Assembly (NCBI GenBank): GCA_902778325.1
Contig: CACYWZ010000035.1
Coordinates: 1 to 33,374 of the forward strand
DNA: 33,374 nucleotides
DNA from: an uncultured Spirochaetaceae bacterium
Lineage (GTDB): Bacteria > Spirochaetota > Spirochaetia > Treponematales > Treponemataceae
Direction: 5' to 3'
The notes under the pieces were generated by a model, which was not told where the DNA came from, did no database searches, and saw only the letters and a program-made list of their open reading frames with translations. Both the position numbers and the translations under genes were made by a program. This document shows, in pieces, positions 15,738 through 23,937 of this stretch (position 1 is its first letter; every line of letters begins with the position of its first letter).

Positions 15738-17052
15738 AATTCCGCTCCTTTTTCAAAACTGCAATCGACTGGCTCAACGGAAGTCTGGAAGGACAAACAC
15801 TATTGCACAATGAACAACCAGAACAAAGCAAAGCAGTTTCAAGAAGTTCCTTTTTCACAACCTTATCCATTCCCTTTAACCTTGAATGTAAAAGGTCAGG
15901 ATACAAATGCTCAGGACAAACTTTTCTGCATTCACCGCACCTGACACAAGAAGCATAATGAGGGTCTACAAGTTCAAAAACTGGCAAGAATGTAACAGAT
16001 TTTACAATTTTTGTTACAGGAACATCAAAACCAGGTGCGGCAGTTCCCGTGTAAAGACCGTTCACAACAACTTTTGATACATTATGCAAAAATCCACCAC
16101 ACTGAGATGCCAAAAATCCCATGCTTGTTCCAATGCTCACCCGAAGAACGCCCGAAACACGAAGACAATCACCTGTTACATGCACAAAGCAACTTGTCAT
16201 CGGGATTCCACAAACAACAGCCTCGTAAACAGCAAATGCAGTTTCTGGGTCAATGAAAAGGTCTTTATGAGAAAGGCTTTCAAAAACAGGAGCGATATTC
16301 TTTGAGTTTTTTTTCACAAGCCGAACAATATCGCGCTTGAATCCACACGGATACTGAGATGTATCAGCAGAAACGGTAGCATGCTCAATATTTTCAAAAA
16401 AGCGACTCTTTATTTCTGTCGTAATCGGAGAGCCGTCTTTTTTGGACGCGACAAGAATGATACCTTCTGCTTGCAAAGCGGAGGCAATGATAGAACAGCC
16501 CTCTGCAACTTGAGCAGGGTATCGATTTGAAACAAAAGAATCTGTCTGGCGACTTGGGTCTTCATCAAAAAGGCGAAGAACAACAAAGCGCTTTGAAGAA
16601 GATTTCACACGAGATATTTCAGAAGCAAGACTGCAAGGTTTTTCAAAAGTGCTTATAATTCCTTTTTCTGCAATCATGCTCTGAAGACTTTCAGGAGAAA
16701 ACAAACTCCATTCCGCAGGAAAATTCTTTTTTCCGAGAAACGAGAACGAGCCTCCAACAGCAATTACAGCAGCATCGCTTCGCTTCCCGTCAGGAAGTGA
16801 AACAGAGCGTATTTCTTTCACGACACCAGGAAGAGGAGCATGAATATTCGCTGAATAACTATTCTTGATTATCGAAAGAGGAGTTGCAATTATCTGCCCT
16901 TCACTTACTTTATCCCCTACTTTCACAAGAGGACGGCAATGACAAGAATCTTCTTGCATAAAAGGCACGACAGCCAGTTGTGGCAAAAATGCACGAGAAG
17001 CGCACTTGAACTGCCACTTTTCCGTTATGTTGAAATTAGATACTATTGGCAT
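15730..17052 (-). CDS. rnfC: RnfC-like peripheral subunit, NADH/FMN loops missing
   Basis: This 440-residue cytoplasmic subunit has the RnfC domain order: a lipoyl-like fold (VKVGDKVSEGQIIATP), a Complex I 51-kDa-like domain, a SLBB region (TGDCLRVSGVL) and two [4Fe-4S] motifs, CVRCGECRKVCP and CSGCSLCNSVCP, near the C-terminus. The glycine-rich loop that binds FMN and NADH (GGAGFPT) reads ISTFEKPCS, and GAECEPYLTADHRLM reads LFDEDPSRQTD, so the usual NADH site is lost. The start is ATG 17052, which overlaps the upstream gene by 17 nt; an upstream in-frame start would add 21 residues of unlike sequence. It may accept electrons from something other than NADH, or serve only as a scaffold. Confidence 0.88.
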   Translation of the reverse strand: MPIVSNFNITEKWQFKCASRAFLPQLAVVPFMQEDSCHCRPLVKVGDKVSEGQIIATPLSIIKNSYSANIHAPLPGVVKEIRSVSLPDGKRSDAAVIAVGGSFSFLGKKNFPAEWSLFSPESLQSMIAEKGIISTFEKPCSLASEISRVKSSSKRFVVLRLFDEDPSRQTDSFVSNRYPAQVAEGCSIIASALQAEGIILVASKKDGSPITTEIKSRFFENIEHATVSADTSQYPCGFKRDIVRLVKKNSKNIAPVFESLSHKDLFIDPETAFAVYEAVVCGIPMTSCFVHVTGDCLRVSGVLRVSIGTSMGFLASQCGGFLHNVSKVVVNGLYTGTAAPGFDVPVTKIVKSVTFLPVFELVDPHYASCVRCGECRKVCPEHLYPDLLHSRLKGMDKVVKKELLETALLCSGCSLCNSVCPSRLPLSQSIAVLKKERNYE

Positions 17053-18466
17053 ATTGTTTTCTTCTTCTATGTATATAATAAAGTGCCATTCCAAGCGGAA
17101 TGCATACAGTTCCAAACAAAATCACGAGCGAAATCTGATTTACTCTTTCTACTTCTCCAGATGATGAAGAATACGAAAAGCGCGCATTTTCACCTTGAGA
17201 AGCCAAGAGCAATTCAATTCGATTTTGCCCTTCATCTTTTATGGACGAGAGCATCTCTTTCAAAAACTGCTGTCCATAGACAAATTGCTTTGAAGAGCGC
17301 TTCACAACCTTTGAGCCGTCCATTCCATAAAAAGGGACTTCCACAACATCACCCTCTTTGAATGTTGAAGCGCTGTCATTGACAGAAGCCCAAAGCGGGC
17401 GATATTGGAATGTTACAAGATTCCAGCTCCAGTTCAAATAATCATTCAAATCAGGAAGATACTCTTCTTCTTGAGAAGCCGTCGGCGACGGAAGAGCCAA
17501 GCCGCTCACGCTCATTCCAGATGAAAAATGTCCAAGAGGAAAAAGCGAAAACACAATTTGGAGCAAAATTGCGCCCGCACACAAAAAAAGACAATCCGCA
17601 ACTTCTCGCGTTATCACAACCTCGTAGGGCGAAGATATTATGCTGATTGGAGAAAAACTCGAACTTCCAACGCGGAAATTGCGAGCAAAGCCTTTCGGTG
17701 ATTTTCCGTCAAAATGCAAAATCATGACAGCACAAGAGAGAAGCCCTATCGCAGCAACTGCGCAAAGAAGCGCATTTTTTGGCGATACAGAAAAGCAAAT
17801 CAAAACAGGCGCAAAAATCGAAAGCAACAAAAACACATTGTGAAAGCCCGGAAAAATCGCATTCGGCTTTTGATAAAGTTTTTGAAGCAAGAAGCAGCCA
17901 TAAAGCAAAAGACAAGAAGCAGCGCCATTTATGCTGTTTGGGACGCAAATTGCGAATGCGAGCGGGAAAATCGAGAACAAAACAAACGAAAGCCGACTTT
18001 CTGCGCTGAAAAGCAAGCACACAAAAAACAAAAAGCACACCACAGGCACCAAAAACGGGTATGAAAAAGACTCATCGATTCCACAAGTGCCAAATGCCAA
18101 AAGAGATGACAGCGCAGAAGAAAGCTCACCCCTAAAATCGTCAGGGATATAATAAAGCTCAAAGCGCTTGTTTTCGTCGAAAAAATACTTTTTGACTTCC
18201 TCAGGATAATCCATCGAAAGAGCATTCTCGCTTTCAAACCGAGCAGGCGCCATTGTTTCAAGAGCCTTCCCGTGCTCCCTCATCGAGATAACCCCGCTTA
18301 TGCCATATTTTGAAAGAATATCCAAAACAGTATTCTCAGCGATTGCAACATCAGCATAAAGAACAGTGTATCCTTTCCAGATTTTTGAAACAGGCACTAC
18401 ACGAGAATAAACAAGAAAAACAAGGCTGAGGCAAATTATTAAAACAGATAAAAGACGTTTCAACAT
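17036..18466 (-). CDS. Unknown multi-pass membrane protein heading the Rnf-like genes
   Basis: The 476 residues are not recognised. There is an N-terminal helix (5-22), a soluble part of about 110 residues, a block of seven or so hydrophobic segments (about 135-310), a second soluble stretch with LPDLNDYLNWSWNLVTFQYRP and a C-terminal helix (about 447-465) ending in basic residues. The soluble parts probably lie outside the cytoplasm, going by positive charges at the ends. No catalytic motif is visible. It starts 9 nt after the PAP2-like gene and overlaps the RnfC-like gene by 17 nt, so it is made with the complex and is a candidate extra subunit or assembly factor. No clear Shine-Dalgarno is seen, so translation may depend on coupling. 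Confidence 0.8.
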   Translation of the reverse strand: MLKRLLSVLIICLSLVFLVYSRVVPVSKIWKGYTVLYADVAIAENTVLDILSKYGISGVISMREHGKALETMAPARFESENALSMDYPEEVKKYFFDENKRFELYYIPDDFRGELSSALSSLLAFGTCGIDESFSYPFLVPVVCFLFFVCLLFSAESRLSFVLFSIFPLAFAICVPNSINGAASCLLLYGCFLLQKLYQKPNAIFPGFHNVFLLLSIFAPVLICFSVSPKNALLCAVAAIGLLSCAVMILHFDGKSPKGFARNFRVGSSSFSPISIISSPYEVVITREVADCLFLCAGAILLQIVFSLFPLGHFSSGMSVSGLALPSPTASQEEEYLPDLNDYLNWSWNLVTFQYRPLWASVNDSASTFKEGDVVEVPFYGMDGSKVVKRSSKQFVYGQQFLKEMLSSIKDEGQNRIELLLASQGENARFSYSSSSGEVERVNQISLVILFGTVCIPLGMALYYIHRRRKQYANSI

Positions 18467-18475
18467 TTTTATTTT

Positions 18476-18955
18476 TTACAATACTGCAAATGCAAGACCA
18501 TTTATAAATCCCAAAAGGCTTCCTATCACAACTTCCATCGGAGCATGTCCTTGAACTTCTTTCACAGGAGTATACTCAACCAAGCCCTTTTCGCTGAGCG
18601 CACGCCCAATCACATTCAAGACCTTTCCCTGAACGCCGCTTGAGCGCCTGACTCCGACAGCATCGCGAACCGTAATAAGATAAAGGCAAAGCGCCAATAC
18701 AAACACATCAGAATCAAAGCCTGAGTGGAAGCCAATAGAAATGCTAAGACATGCCACAAGAGCGGCATGACTCGACGGCATACTGCCTGTCCGCCACAAC
18801 AACAACTCAAACAAATCTTTTATTGAATGAACTCTTCCAGAAAATAATTTGATAACAGTCTTTATGAATTGAGCGGAAAACCAACTGAATATGCACGCAA
18901 TGAGAATCGGGTTTTGAAATAATACGTAAACTTGTGCTTTTGCGTTGACCAACAT
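18476..18955 (-). CDS. Divergent PAP2-family membrane protein (DUF212/YuiD type)
   Basis: This 159-residue protein with four or five hydrophobic segments carries the family signature in order: TGSMPSSHAALVA, RDAVGVRRSSGVQGKVLN and EVQGHAPMEVVIGSLLG. The family is related to lipid phosphatases and vanadium haloperoxidases; its substrate is not established. ATG 18955 is chosen over the in-frame TTG at 18976 because the TTG falls inside the promoter. No Shine-Dalgarno is present, and the -10 box ends seven bases before the ATG. It is the first gene of the long minus-strand operon leading to the Rnf-like subunits. Confidence 0.88.
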   Translation of the reverse strand: MLVNAKAQVYVLFQNPILIACIFSWFSAQFIKTVIKLFSGRVHSIKDLFELLLWRTGSMPSSHAALVACLSISIGFHSGFDSDVFVLALCLYLITVRDAVGVRRSSGVQGKVLNVIGRALSEKGLVEYTPVKEVQGHAPMEVVIGSLLGFINGLAFAVL

Positions 18956-18961
18956 GCTTAT

Positions 18962-18990
18962 ATTATGGCTTTTCAATGCTATTTTGTCTA
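18962..18990 (-). promoter_or_regulatory. Promoter of the Rnf-like operon, probably leaderless
   Basis: On the minus strand TAGACA (18985-18990), a 17-bp spacer and CATAAT (18962-18967) are followed by seven bases and then ATG 18955. Transcription would start at the start codon itself. Confidence 0.6.
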
Positions 18991-19095
18991 GTCATTTCTT
19001 TTTTGACATTCATACTGTCGCTTTCGACCTTTTTTGTGGCTCATTGTTATGCTTTTTGTGAAAATCTGCAAGGAAATCGCTCGCTTTTTACAAAA

Positions 19096-19357
19096 TTGTA
19101 TACGCTTCTTTCAATAGAAAAAGCAGGTCGTATACAGTTTGTATATGAGCAAAAAACACTCAAAGTCAGTCGTATACAAACTGTATAAATTCTATCAATA
19201 GAAAAAGTGAGCCGTATACAATATGTATATTTGCAAAAAACAAGTGTTTTCTCCTCGTATACAATGTGTATATTGCTTGCCTGACGCGTTTTCTCCTCGT
19301 ATACAATATGTACACGGCTCAAAAATTCTACAAATGAGAGCGTATACAGTTTTTCAT
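19096..19357. repeat. Tandem array 3, 42/43-bp period, operator-like palindromes
   Basis: The motif CGTATACAnnnTGTATA, an imperfect inverted repeat, starts at 19129, 19171, 19213, 19256 and 19299. A half copy starts at 19341 and an inverted half copy lies at 19096-19105. Steps are 42, 42, 43, 43 and 42. Flanking text is partly shared: ATAGAAAAAG precedes two copies and GCAAAAAACA follows two. The array fills the gap between the minus-strand Rnf-like operon and hsdM. It looks like a cluster of protein-binding sites in helical phase; no protein is identified. Confidence 0.88.
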
Positions 19358-19599
19358 TGACATACAAAAGCTCTTGGCTATGGGTAGTTAAGTGTCTTCG
19401 AGGAGTATTGGAGCACTAGAGATGAGATGGGGGCTATTCACTTACTATTTTTAAACAAGATTTACAACTATGAGAAAATATAATAGTATTGCTAATTATG
19501 TAAGCTCAGAATATCTTGAAGAATACTAAAGCTGATACAGAAAAGGAACAAAATTATAGTTTTTAGCTATAAAACACTTATTGATAAGGAAGAAAAACA
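19358..19599. other. Leader region of hsdM
   Basis: No gene is seen here. A TATAAT at 19479-19484 lacks a convincing -35 box. A 6-bp inverted repeat TTATAG/CTATAA (19554-19572) lies 28 bases before the hsdM start and could be an operator. GGAAG at 19588-19592 is the hsdM ribosome site. Confidence 0.4.
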
Positions 19600-21132
19600 A
19601 TGATTACTGGTGAAATCAAAAACAAGCTCGACAATCTTTGGGACGCAATGTGGTCAAATCAGATGACCAACCCTTGGATTGATATTCAGCAGATAACATA
19701 TCTCATCTTTATAAAAATGCTGGACGACAACCAGATTAAAATTGAGAGAAAAATAAACAGTCTTGTCGCGGCGGGACTGGAAGTAAATATTGAAGACTAC
19801 GACCTTATTTTCAAGGACGGCTTTTATATCGACGAAGAAGACAAAATCAACTGTCCTTATGCAGACCTTCGCTGGAGTGTTTTCAGCACTTGGGGCGACA
19901 ACGGCAAAAAGTTCGACAACCTCAAGAACAATGTTTTCCCTTTCATCAAAAAACTTCATGGCGACAAAGTGACTTCTTTTGCCAAGTACATGGAAAAAGC
20001 AGAGTTTGCAATTTCAAATCCATATATCTTGGGCAAAATGATTGAAGCCTTGAGCGACCCAGAACTCGGATTCAACAAGACGGATATGATGGGCGACTGC
20101 TACGAGTACCTGCTTTCAAAAATGGCAACCAGCGGCGACAACGGACAGTTCCGCACTCCCCGCCACATAATCGACATGATGGTGGAAATTGCAAAGCCTG
20201 GTCTTACAGACACAATCATTGACCCTGCAATGGGAACAGCGGGATTCTTGAGCGAAAGTGCAAAATACATTCAGGAGCACTACGCAAAGGAACTCACGAA
20301 CAAAACAAACAATCAGCATTTTCACAATGAGATGTTCACAGGCTTTGACACCGACACAGACATGCTCAGAATCGGCTGTATGAATATGACCTTGCACGGA
20401 GTGGAAAACCCGACAATCAAATACAACAATTCTTTGGGCGAAGATTACGAGGAAAAAGATTCACACACACTTATTCTTGCAAACCCGCCATTCAGCGGAA
20501 GTCTTGACCCAAGCACTGTTGCAAAGTCCCTTATCCAGATTAGTGGCGGAACAAAAAAGACAGAGCTTTTGTTCTTGAGTCTATTCTTGCGTCTTCTTAA
20601 AGTCGGTGGTCGCTGTGTAAGCATTATTCCTGTCGGTGTTTTGAACAACACAAACGACAAAGCTTACAAAAAACTTCGCAAAGAACTTGTGGAAAATCAG
20701 AAGCTCGAAGGCATTATCTTTATGCCGGGCGGAGTTTTCTATCCATATTCTGGAGTTCAGACAGGAATCCTTATTTTTACAAAAACAAATGCGGGCGGAA
20801 CAGACAAAGTCTGGATGTACAACATGGAAAACGACGGTTACAGCCTTGACCAAAAGCGCGACCCAATCGATGCAAACGATATTCCAGATATCATCAACCG
20901 CTGGAACAACCGCGACAAAGAAGCAGAACGTACTCATTACGAAAAATCTTTCTTTGTAGATAAGCAAGAAATCGTTAATAACGATTATGTTTTCTCTTTC
21001 AACAAGTATCAGAAAAAAGAAGTTGAAAAGAAAGAATACCGCCCTGTAAGAGAAATCTTTGCTTCAATCAATGAGCTCGAAAAGCAATTCGGTCAGATTA
21101 TGAGTGAGTTGCAGGGGAATACGGAAAGCTGA
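19600..21132 (+). CDS. hsdM: Type I restriction-modification N6-adenine methyltransferase
   Basis: This 510-residue modification subunit methylates adenine in the target chosen by HsdS, with S-adenosylmethionine as donor. It has the N-terminal helical HsdM domain (about 5-140), then GQFRTPRHIIDMMV, SAM-binding motif I DPAMGTAGF (208-216) and catalytic NPPF (295-298). The C-terminal coiled region (about 470-505) normally contacts HsdS. The length fits the family. GGAAG precedes ATG 19600. It is separated from hsdS by a truncated nuclease gene and tandem array 4, an unusual split for genes that are usually adjacent. Confidence 0.96.
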   Translation: MITGEIKNKLDNLWDAMWSNQMTNPWIDIQQITYLIFIKMLDDNQIKIERKINSLVAAGLEVNIEDYDLIFKDGFYIDEEDKINCPYADLRWSVFSTWGDNGKKFDNLKNNVFPFIKKLHGDKVTSFAKYMEKAEFAISNPYILGKMIEALSDPELGFNKTDMMGDCYEYLLSKMATSGDNGQFRTPRHIIDMMVEIAKPGLTDTIIDPAMGTAGFLSESAKYIQEHYAKELTNKTNNQHFHNEMFTGFDTDTDMLRIGCMNMTLHGVENPTIKYNNSLGEDYEEKDSHTLILANPPFSGSLDPSTVAKSLIQISGGTKKTELLFLSLFLRLLKVGGRCVSIIPVGVLNNTNDKAYKKLRKELVENQKLEGIIFMPGGVFYPYSGVQTGILIFTKTNAGGTDKVWMYNMENDGYSLDQKRDPIDANDIPDIINRWNNRDKEAERTHYEKSFFVDKQEIVNNDYVFSFNKYQKKEVEKKEYRPVREIFASINELEKQFGQIMSELQGNTES

Positions 21133-21149
21133 AAGCGGAGAATTGAGAG

Positions 21150-21542
21150 ATGAATGAAATAATCATACAGAATCAGGAATATGAAGAATGGAAAAATGAA
21201 ATTGTCTCTGAAATCCATACTCGACAGCTGAAAACTGTTATGAACATAAATGCTGATACTTTGAAAAACTATTTTGGGATCGGCAAAAAGATACTTGCAG
21301 CCCAAAAAGAAAAAGGCTGGGGAAGCCACGTCATAGATAAGTTATCCGAAGATTTGGAAAAAGAGTTCGGTAAAAATAACGATTACTCTGCTCGTAATTT
21401 GCGAAACATGAAGATTTTTGCAGAAGAGTATCCTGAATTTCCAATTTGGCAAGTGCCTCTTGCCAAATTAGGCGGAGAAACGCAAAAAGTGCAAGTGTCG
21501 CTTGCACAAATCACTTGGTATCATCATATTACGACAAATTGA
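21150..21542 (+). pseudogene. Truncated DUF1016 (YhcG-type) nuclease gene
   Basis: The 130 residues match the N-terminal DUF1016 domain: LKTVMNINADTLKNYFGIGKKI, a segment reading EFGKNNDYSARNLRNMK and SLAQITWYHHI. Full proteins are about 330-350 residues, with a C-terminal PD-(D/E)xK nuclease domain that is wholly missing here. The frame stops two codons after WYHHI and no other frame downstream restores it. The gene begins 17 nt after hsdM with GGAG ahead of ATG. Genes of this family often sit inside type I loci. The remnant may be dead, or a free N-terminal domain. Confidence 0.75.
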
Positions 21543-21710
21543 ACTTAAAAGCATCAAAATCGAATGAATATGGGCTTGTAATCTATCCAAAATGAATTTA
21601 AAACAAGAACACCACCTACGAAGCATTCGCTTTTTCAGTGGTTCAAATGTAGTATAATGTTAGATTAAGCAGATGTCAATGGGAAATTTGAAAAATGAAA
21701 ATCGGAAAAC

Positions 21711-21740
21711 CGTCATTCTGAGCTTGTCTCAGAATCTCTT
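21711..21740. repeat. Short palindromic element TTCTGAG-n5-CTCAGAA
   Basis: A 7-bp inverted repeat (21716-21722 with 21728-21734) lies in the gap between the broken DUF1016 gene and array 4. It has the look of a short dispersed chromosomal repeat. No function is visible. Confidence 0.4.
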
Positions 21741-21795
21741 GTGGATAATTGCCACACGGATTTGTTCACGCCTAACGGCGTTCACTAATTTAGAT

Positions 21796-22010
21796 AAGGA
21801 AAGCTGACTTTATCGAAAGACGGTTTTCCTTAAAATAAGGAAAGCTGACCTTGATGAAAGACGACTTTCCTTAAAATAAGGAAGGCTGACCTTGTTGAAA
21901 GACGCCTTTCCTCAAAATAAGGAAGGCTGACCTTGTTGAAAGATGGGTTTCCTTAAAATAAGGAAGGCTGACTTTGATGAAAGAGAGTTTCCTTAAAATA
22001 AGGAAAGGCA
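21796..22010. repeat. Tandem array 4, 41-bp period
   Basis: Five units start at 21796, 21837, 21878, 21919 and 21960, and a partial sixth at 22000, with steps of 41, 41, 41, 41 and 40. Each unit starts with AAGGAAAGCTGAC or AAGGAAGGCTGAC and ends with TTTCCTTAAAAT, so AAGGAAA and TTTCCTT arms can pair across the unit. The array lies just before hsdS, inside the type I locus. The open frame on the minus strand here only translates the repeats. Confidence 0.92.
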
Positions 22011-22069
22011 CGCAGATGCTGAAACGAGTTTGAGCATGACAAAAAGCATAGAAAACGGAGAAAAATGAG

Positions 22070-23164
22070 ATGAAAAAGAAACTCAAAGATATTTGCAAGA
22101 TAACATCAGGCCAAAGTGCACCACAGAATGTTTCTGATTATATTGAAAACGGAAAGACTTTTATAAAAGTCTCGAACCTAGATGATATTATTGCAGATGA
22201 TAATGAAAATCGTGCTTGCAAGATTTCTGATGAAGCAATCGAAAAAGGAAAATTAAAATTATTTCCTGCTAATACAGTGATTTTTGCGAAAAGTGGGCTT
22301 TCTTGTGTGAAAAATCGTGTTTATGTCACAAAAGAACCTGCTTATTTGGTCAATCATTTTTGCTGTCTTTATGATTTTGATGAAAACATAATGACAAAAT
22401 GGTTTGCATATTTTTTAAGGGCTTATAATGTTACGAATCTTATAAAAGATTATGCTTATCCGTCTATTCCCATAAAAGAAATTGGACAGATATATGTTTC
22501 AATTACTCCTCTTGCCGAACAGCAAAAAATCGCCGCGGAACTCGATACAATCCAATCCGCAATCGACAACAAAAAGCAGCAGCTTGCTTTGCTTGATGAA
22601 GCGGTCAAATCCGAATTTGTCGAGATGTTTGGAGAGAATCCAACTGAAAATGGAAAATGGAAAGTTGAGAAATGGGAAAACATATTTAATACAACAACTG
22701 GAAAACTTGATTCAAATGCTATGGTTGAAAATGGGCAATATCCATTTTTTACATGTGCAAAAGAAATTTTTGCTATAGATCACTATGCATTTGATCAAGA
22801 AGCTTTGTTGCTTGCAGGTAATAATGCGGCTGGAAAATATGATGTAAAATACTATAAAGGAAAATTTAATGCATATCAGAGAACTTATGTTCTTTCTTTA
22901 AAGGAAGATTGGTCTTACAGATTATTTCAATTTCAACTCGAAGATAAACTTCTATATTTAAAGGAACAGTCAAAAGGAATTAATACAAAGTTTTTAACTC
23001 TGAAAATTCTTCAAGAACTTGAGTTTATAATTCCACCAAAAGAACTTCAACTTAAATTTGAAACTTTCGTCCAGAAAATCGACAAATCGAAATCGCTGGT
23101 AAAACAGCAGATTGCGGACTTGCAGGAGCTGTTAGACAGCAAAATGCAAAAATACTTTGGGTGA
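22070..23164 (+). CDS. hsdS: Type I restriction-modification specificity subunit
   Basis: This 364-residue subunit sets the DNA target of the HsdM/HsdR complex. It has two target-recognition halves (about 1-150 and 200-330), each followed by a conserved helix: EQQKIAAELDTIQSAIDNKK with LALLDEAVKSEFVEMFGENP, and a C-terminal helix from FVQKIDKSKSL to the end. The length is a little short for two domains but typical of compact HsdS. GGAG lies ahead of the ATG. The tail region (23065-23150) is repeated almost exactly at 23826-23911, beyond the toxin-antitoxin pair, suggesting an earlier second hsdS or a recombination event. Confidence 0.93.
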   Translation: MKKKLKDICKITSGQSAPQNVSDYIENGKTFIKVSNLDDIIADDNENRACKISDEAIEKGKLKLFPANTVIFAKSGLSCVKNRVYVTKEPAYLVNHFCCLYDFDENIMTKWFAYFLRAYNVTNLIKDYAYPSIPIKEIGQIYVSITPLAEQQKIAAELDTIQSAIDNKKQQLALLDEAVKSEFVEMFGENPTENGKWKVEKWENIFNTTTGKLDSNAMVENGQYPFFTCAKEIFAIDHYAFDQEALLLAGNNAAGKYDVKYYKGKFNAYQRTYVLSLKEDWSYRLFQFQLEDKLLYLKEQSKGINTKFLTLKILQELEFIIPPKELQLKFETFVQKIDKSKSLVKQQIADLQELLDSKMQKYFG

Positions 23165-23180
23165 TATTTTTGTATGGTTA

Positions 23181-23189
23181 TGGTATAAT
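23181..23189 (+). promoter_or_regulatory. Extended -10 promoter for the toxin-antitoxin pair
   Basis: TGG followed directly by TATAAT (23184-23189) makes an extended -10 element. GAGGAGG follows at 23195-23201, with the ATG at 23209. Confidence 0.55.
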
Positions 23190-23208
23190 ATATTGAGGAG
23201 GTAAGTGT

Positions 23209-23463
23209 ATGCCTTTAGCAGTTTTACAGCAGAAATTGAGTTCTTTTCCCGAAGAATATTTTGACGAAATAAATGCATTTTTTGACTTGCTATCTTATAA
23301 GGTTGCGGCTCTTTCTTCTAAAAATCAGGCACAGAAAACACAAGCACAAAAAGTTGATGAAGTCAATTCTGTTCTTGCAAAAATTCCTCTTTCAGAGCAA
23401 ACGCTTTATTGTGACGCAGGCTTAGAGAGTGTTCGGGAGGCTTTAAAAAATGACACGTGGTGA
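23209..23463 (+). CDS. Probable antitoxin of a MazF-type pair
   Basis: This 84-residue protein is not a named family to my eye. Its N-terminus (LQQKLSSFPEEYFDEINAFFDLL) resembles small antitoxins of the DUF2281 type. The middle is a Lys/Gln-rich linker, and the C-terminal half would be the toxin-binding part. Its stop overlaps the start of the MazF-like gene by 14 nt, the usual toxin-antitoxin arrangement, and it comes first as antitoxins do. It has its own promoter and a strong ribosome site. The role is inferred mainly from its partner. Confidence 0.75.
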   Translation: MPLAVLQQKLSSFPEEYFDEINAFFDLLSYKVAALSSKNQAQKTQAQKVDEVNSVLAKIPLSEQTLYCDAGLESVREALKNDTW

Positions 23464-23785
23464 AATATGGTGGGTCGATTTTGGCGTTCCGTTCGGCAGT
23501 GAAGTCGGTTTTCGTCGTCCTGTGATTATTTTGCAAAACAACATTTTGAATGAAAGCAATCTTCGTACTGTTGTTGTTTTGCCGTTGACAACAAACATTT
23601 TGTATGCAGATTTGCCGAATAATGTTTTGCTTGAGAAAAGCGTTACAAAGCTGCCGAAAGACTGCGTTACACAGCCACATTTGATTGTACACATTGATAA
23701 AAGTCGACTTGTTGAAAAGGTCTCAAAACTCACCTCTTCAGATATTGATACAATTCTTGAGGGCGTAATTGCAACACTAAAATAG
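23450..23785 (+). CDS. MazF/PemK-type endoribonuclease toxin
   Basis: This 111-residue protein has the full MazF pattern: RGEIWWVDFGVPFGSEVGFRRPVIILQNN at the N-terminus (G-E-V/I-W, then RPV), VVVLPLTTN in the core strand and a closing ...SDIDTILEGVIATL helix. MazF enzymes cut mRNA at short motifs and are blocked by the upstream antitoxin. The length is typical. It lies inside the type I locus between hsdS and a duplicated hsdS tail, so it may help keep the locus, or may have arrived as an insertion. Confidence 0.93.
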   Translation: MTRGEIWWVDFGVPFGSEVGFRRPVIILQNNILNESNLRTVVVLPLTTNILYADLPNNVLLEKSVTKLPKDCVTQPHLIVHIDKSRLVEKVSKLTSSDIDTILEGVIATLK

Positions 23786-23816
23786 TTTTTGCGAAAAGCA
23801 TTTTCTTTGCTCCACA

Positions 23817-23925
23817 CTTCGCAGTTTTCGTCCAGCAAATCGACAAATCGAAATCGCTGGTAAAACAGCAGATTGCGGACTTGCAGGAACTGTTGGACAG
23901 CAAAATGCAAGAGTATTTTTCATAG
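23817..23925 (+). pseudogene. Duplicated 3' end of hsdS
   Basis: Positions 23826-23911 repeat the last part of hsdS (23065-23150) with only a few mismatches. The frame is kept to a TAG at 23923-23925: FVQQIDKSKSLVKQ and onward. It has no start codon or recognition domain. With hsdS it forms a direct repeat of about 86 bp around the toxin-antitoxin pair. Confidence 0.85.
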
Positions 23926-23937
23926 GGAGATAGAATA

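Noticed and set aside
12384-17052. Rnf genes as decaying pseudogenes
   Set aside because: All six frames are full, overlap by 4-14 nt and keep good ribosome sites; decay would have broken at least some.
18956-18976. TTG start for the PAP2-like protein
   Set aside because: It lies inside the promoter -10/spacer region, so it would not be on the mRNA.
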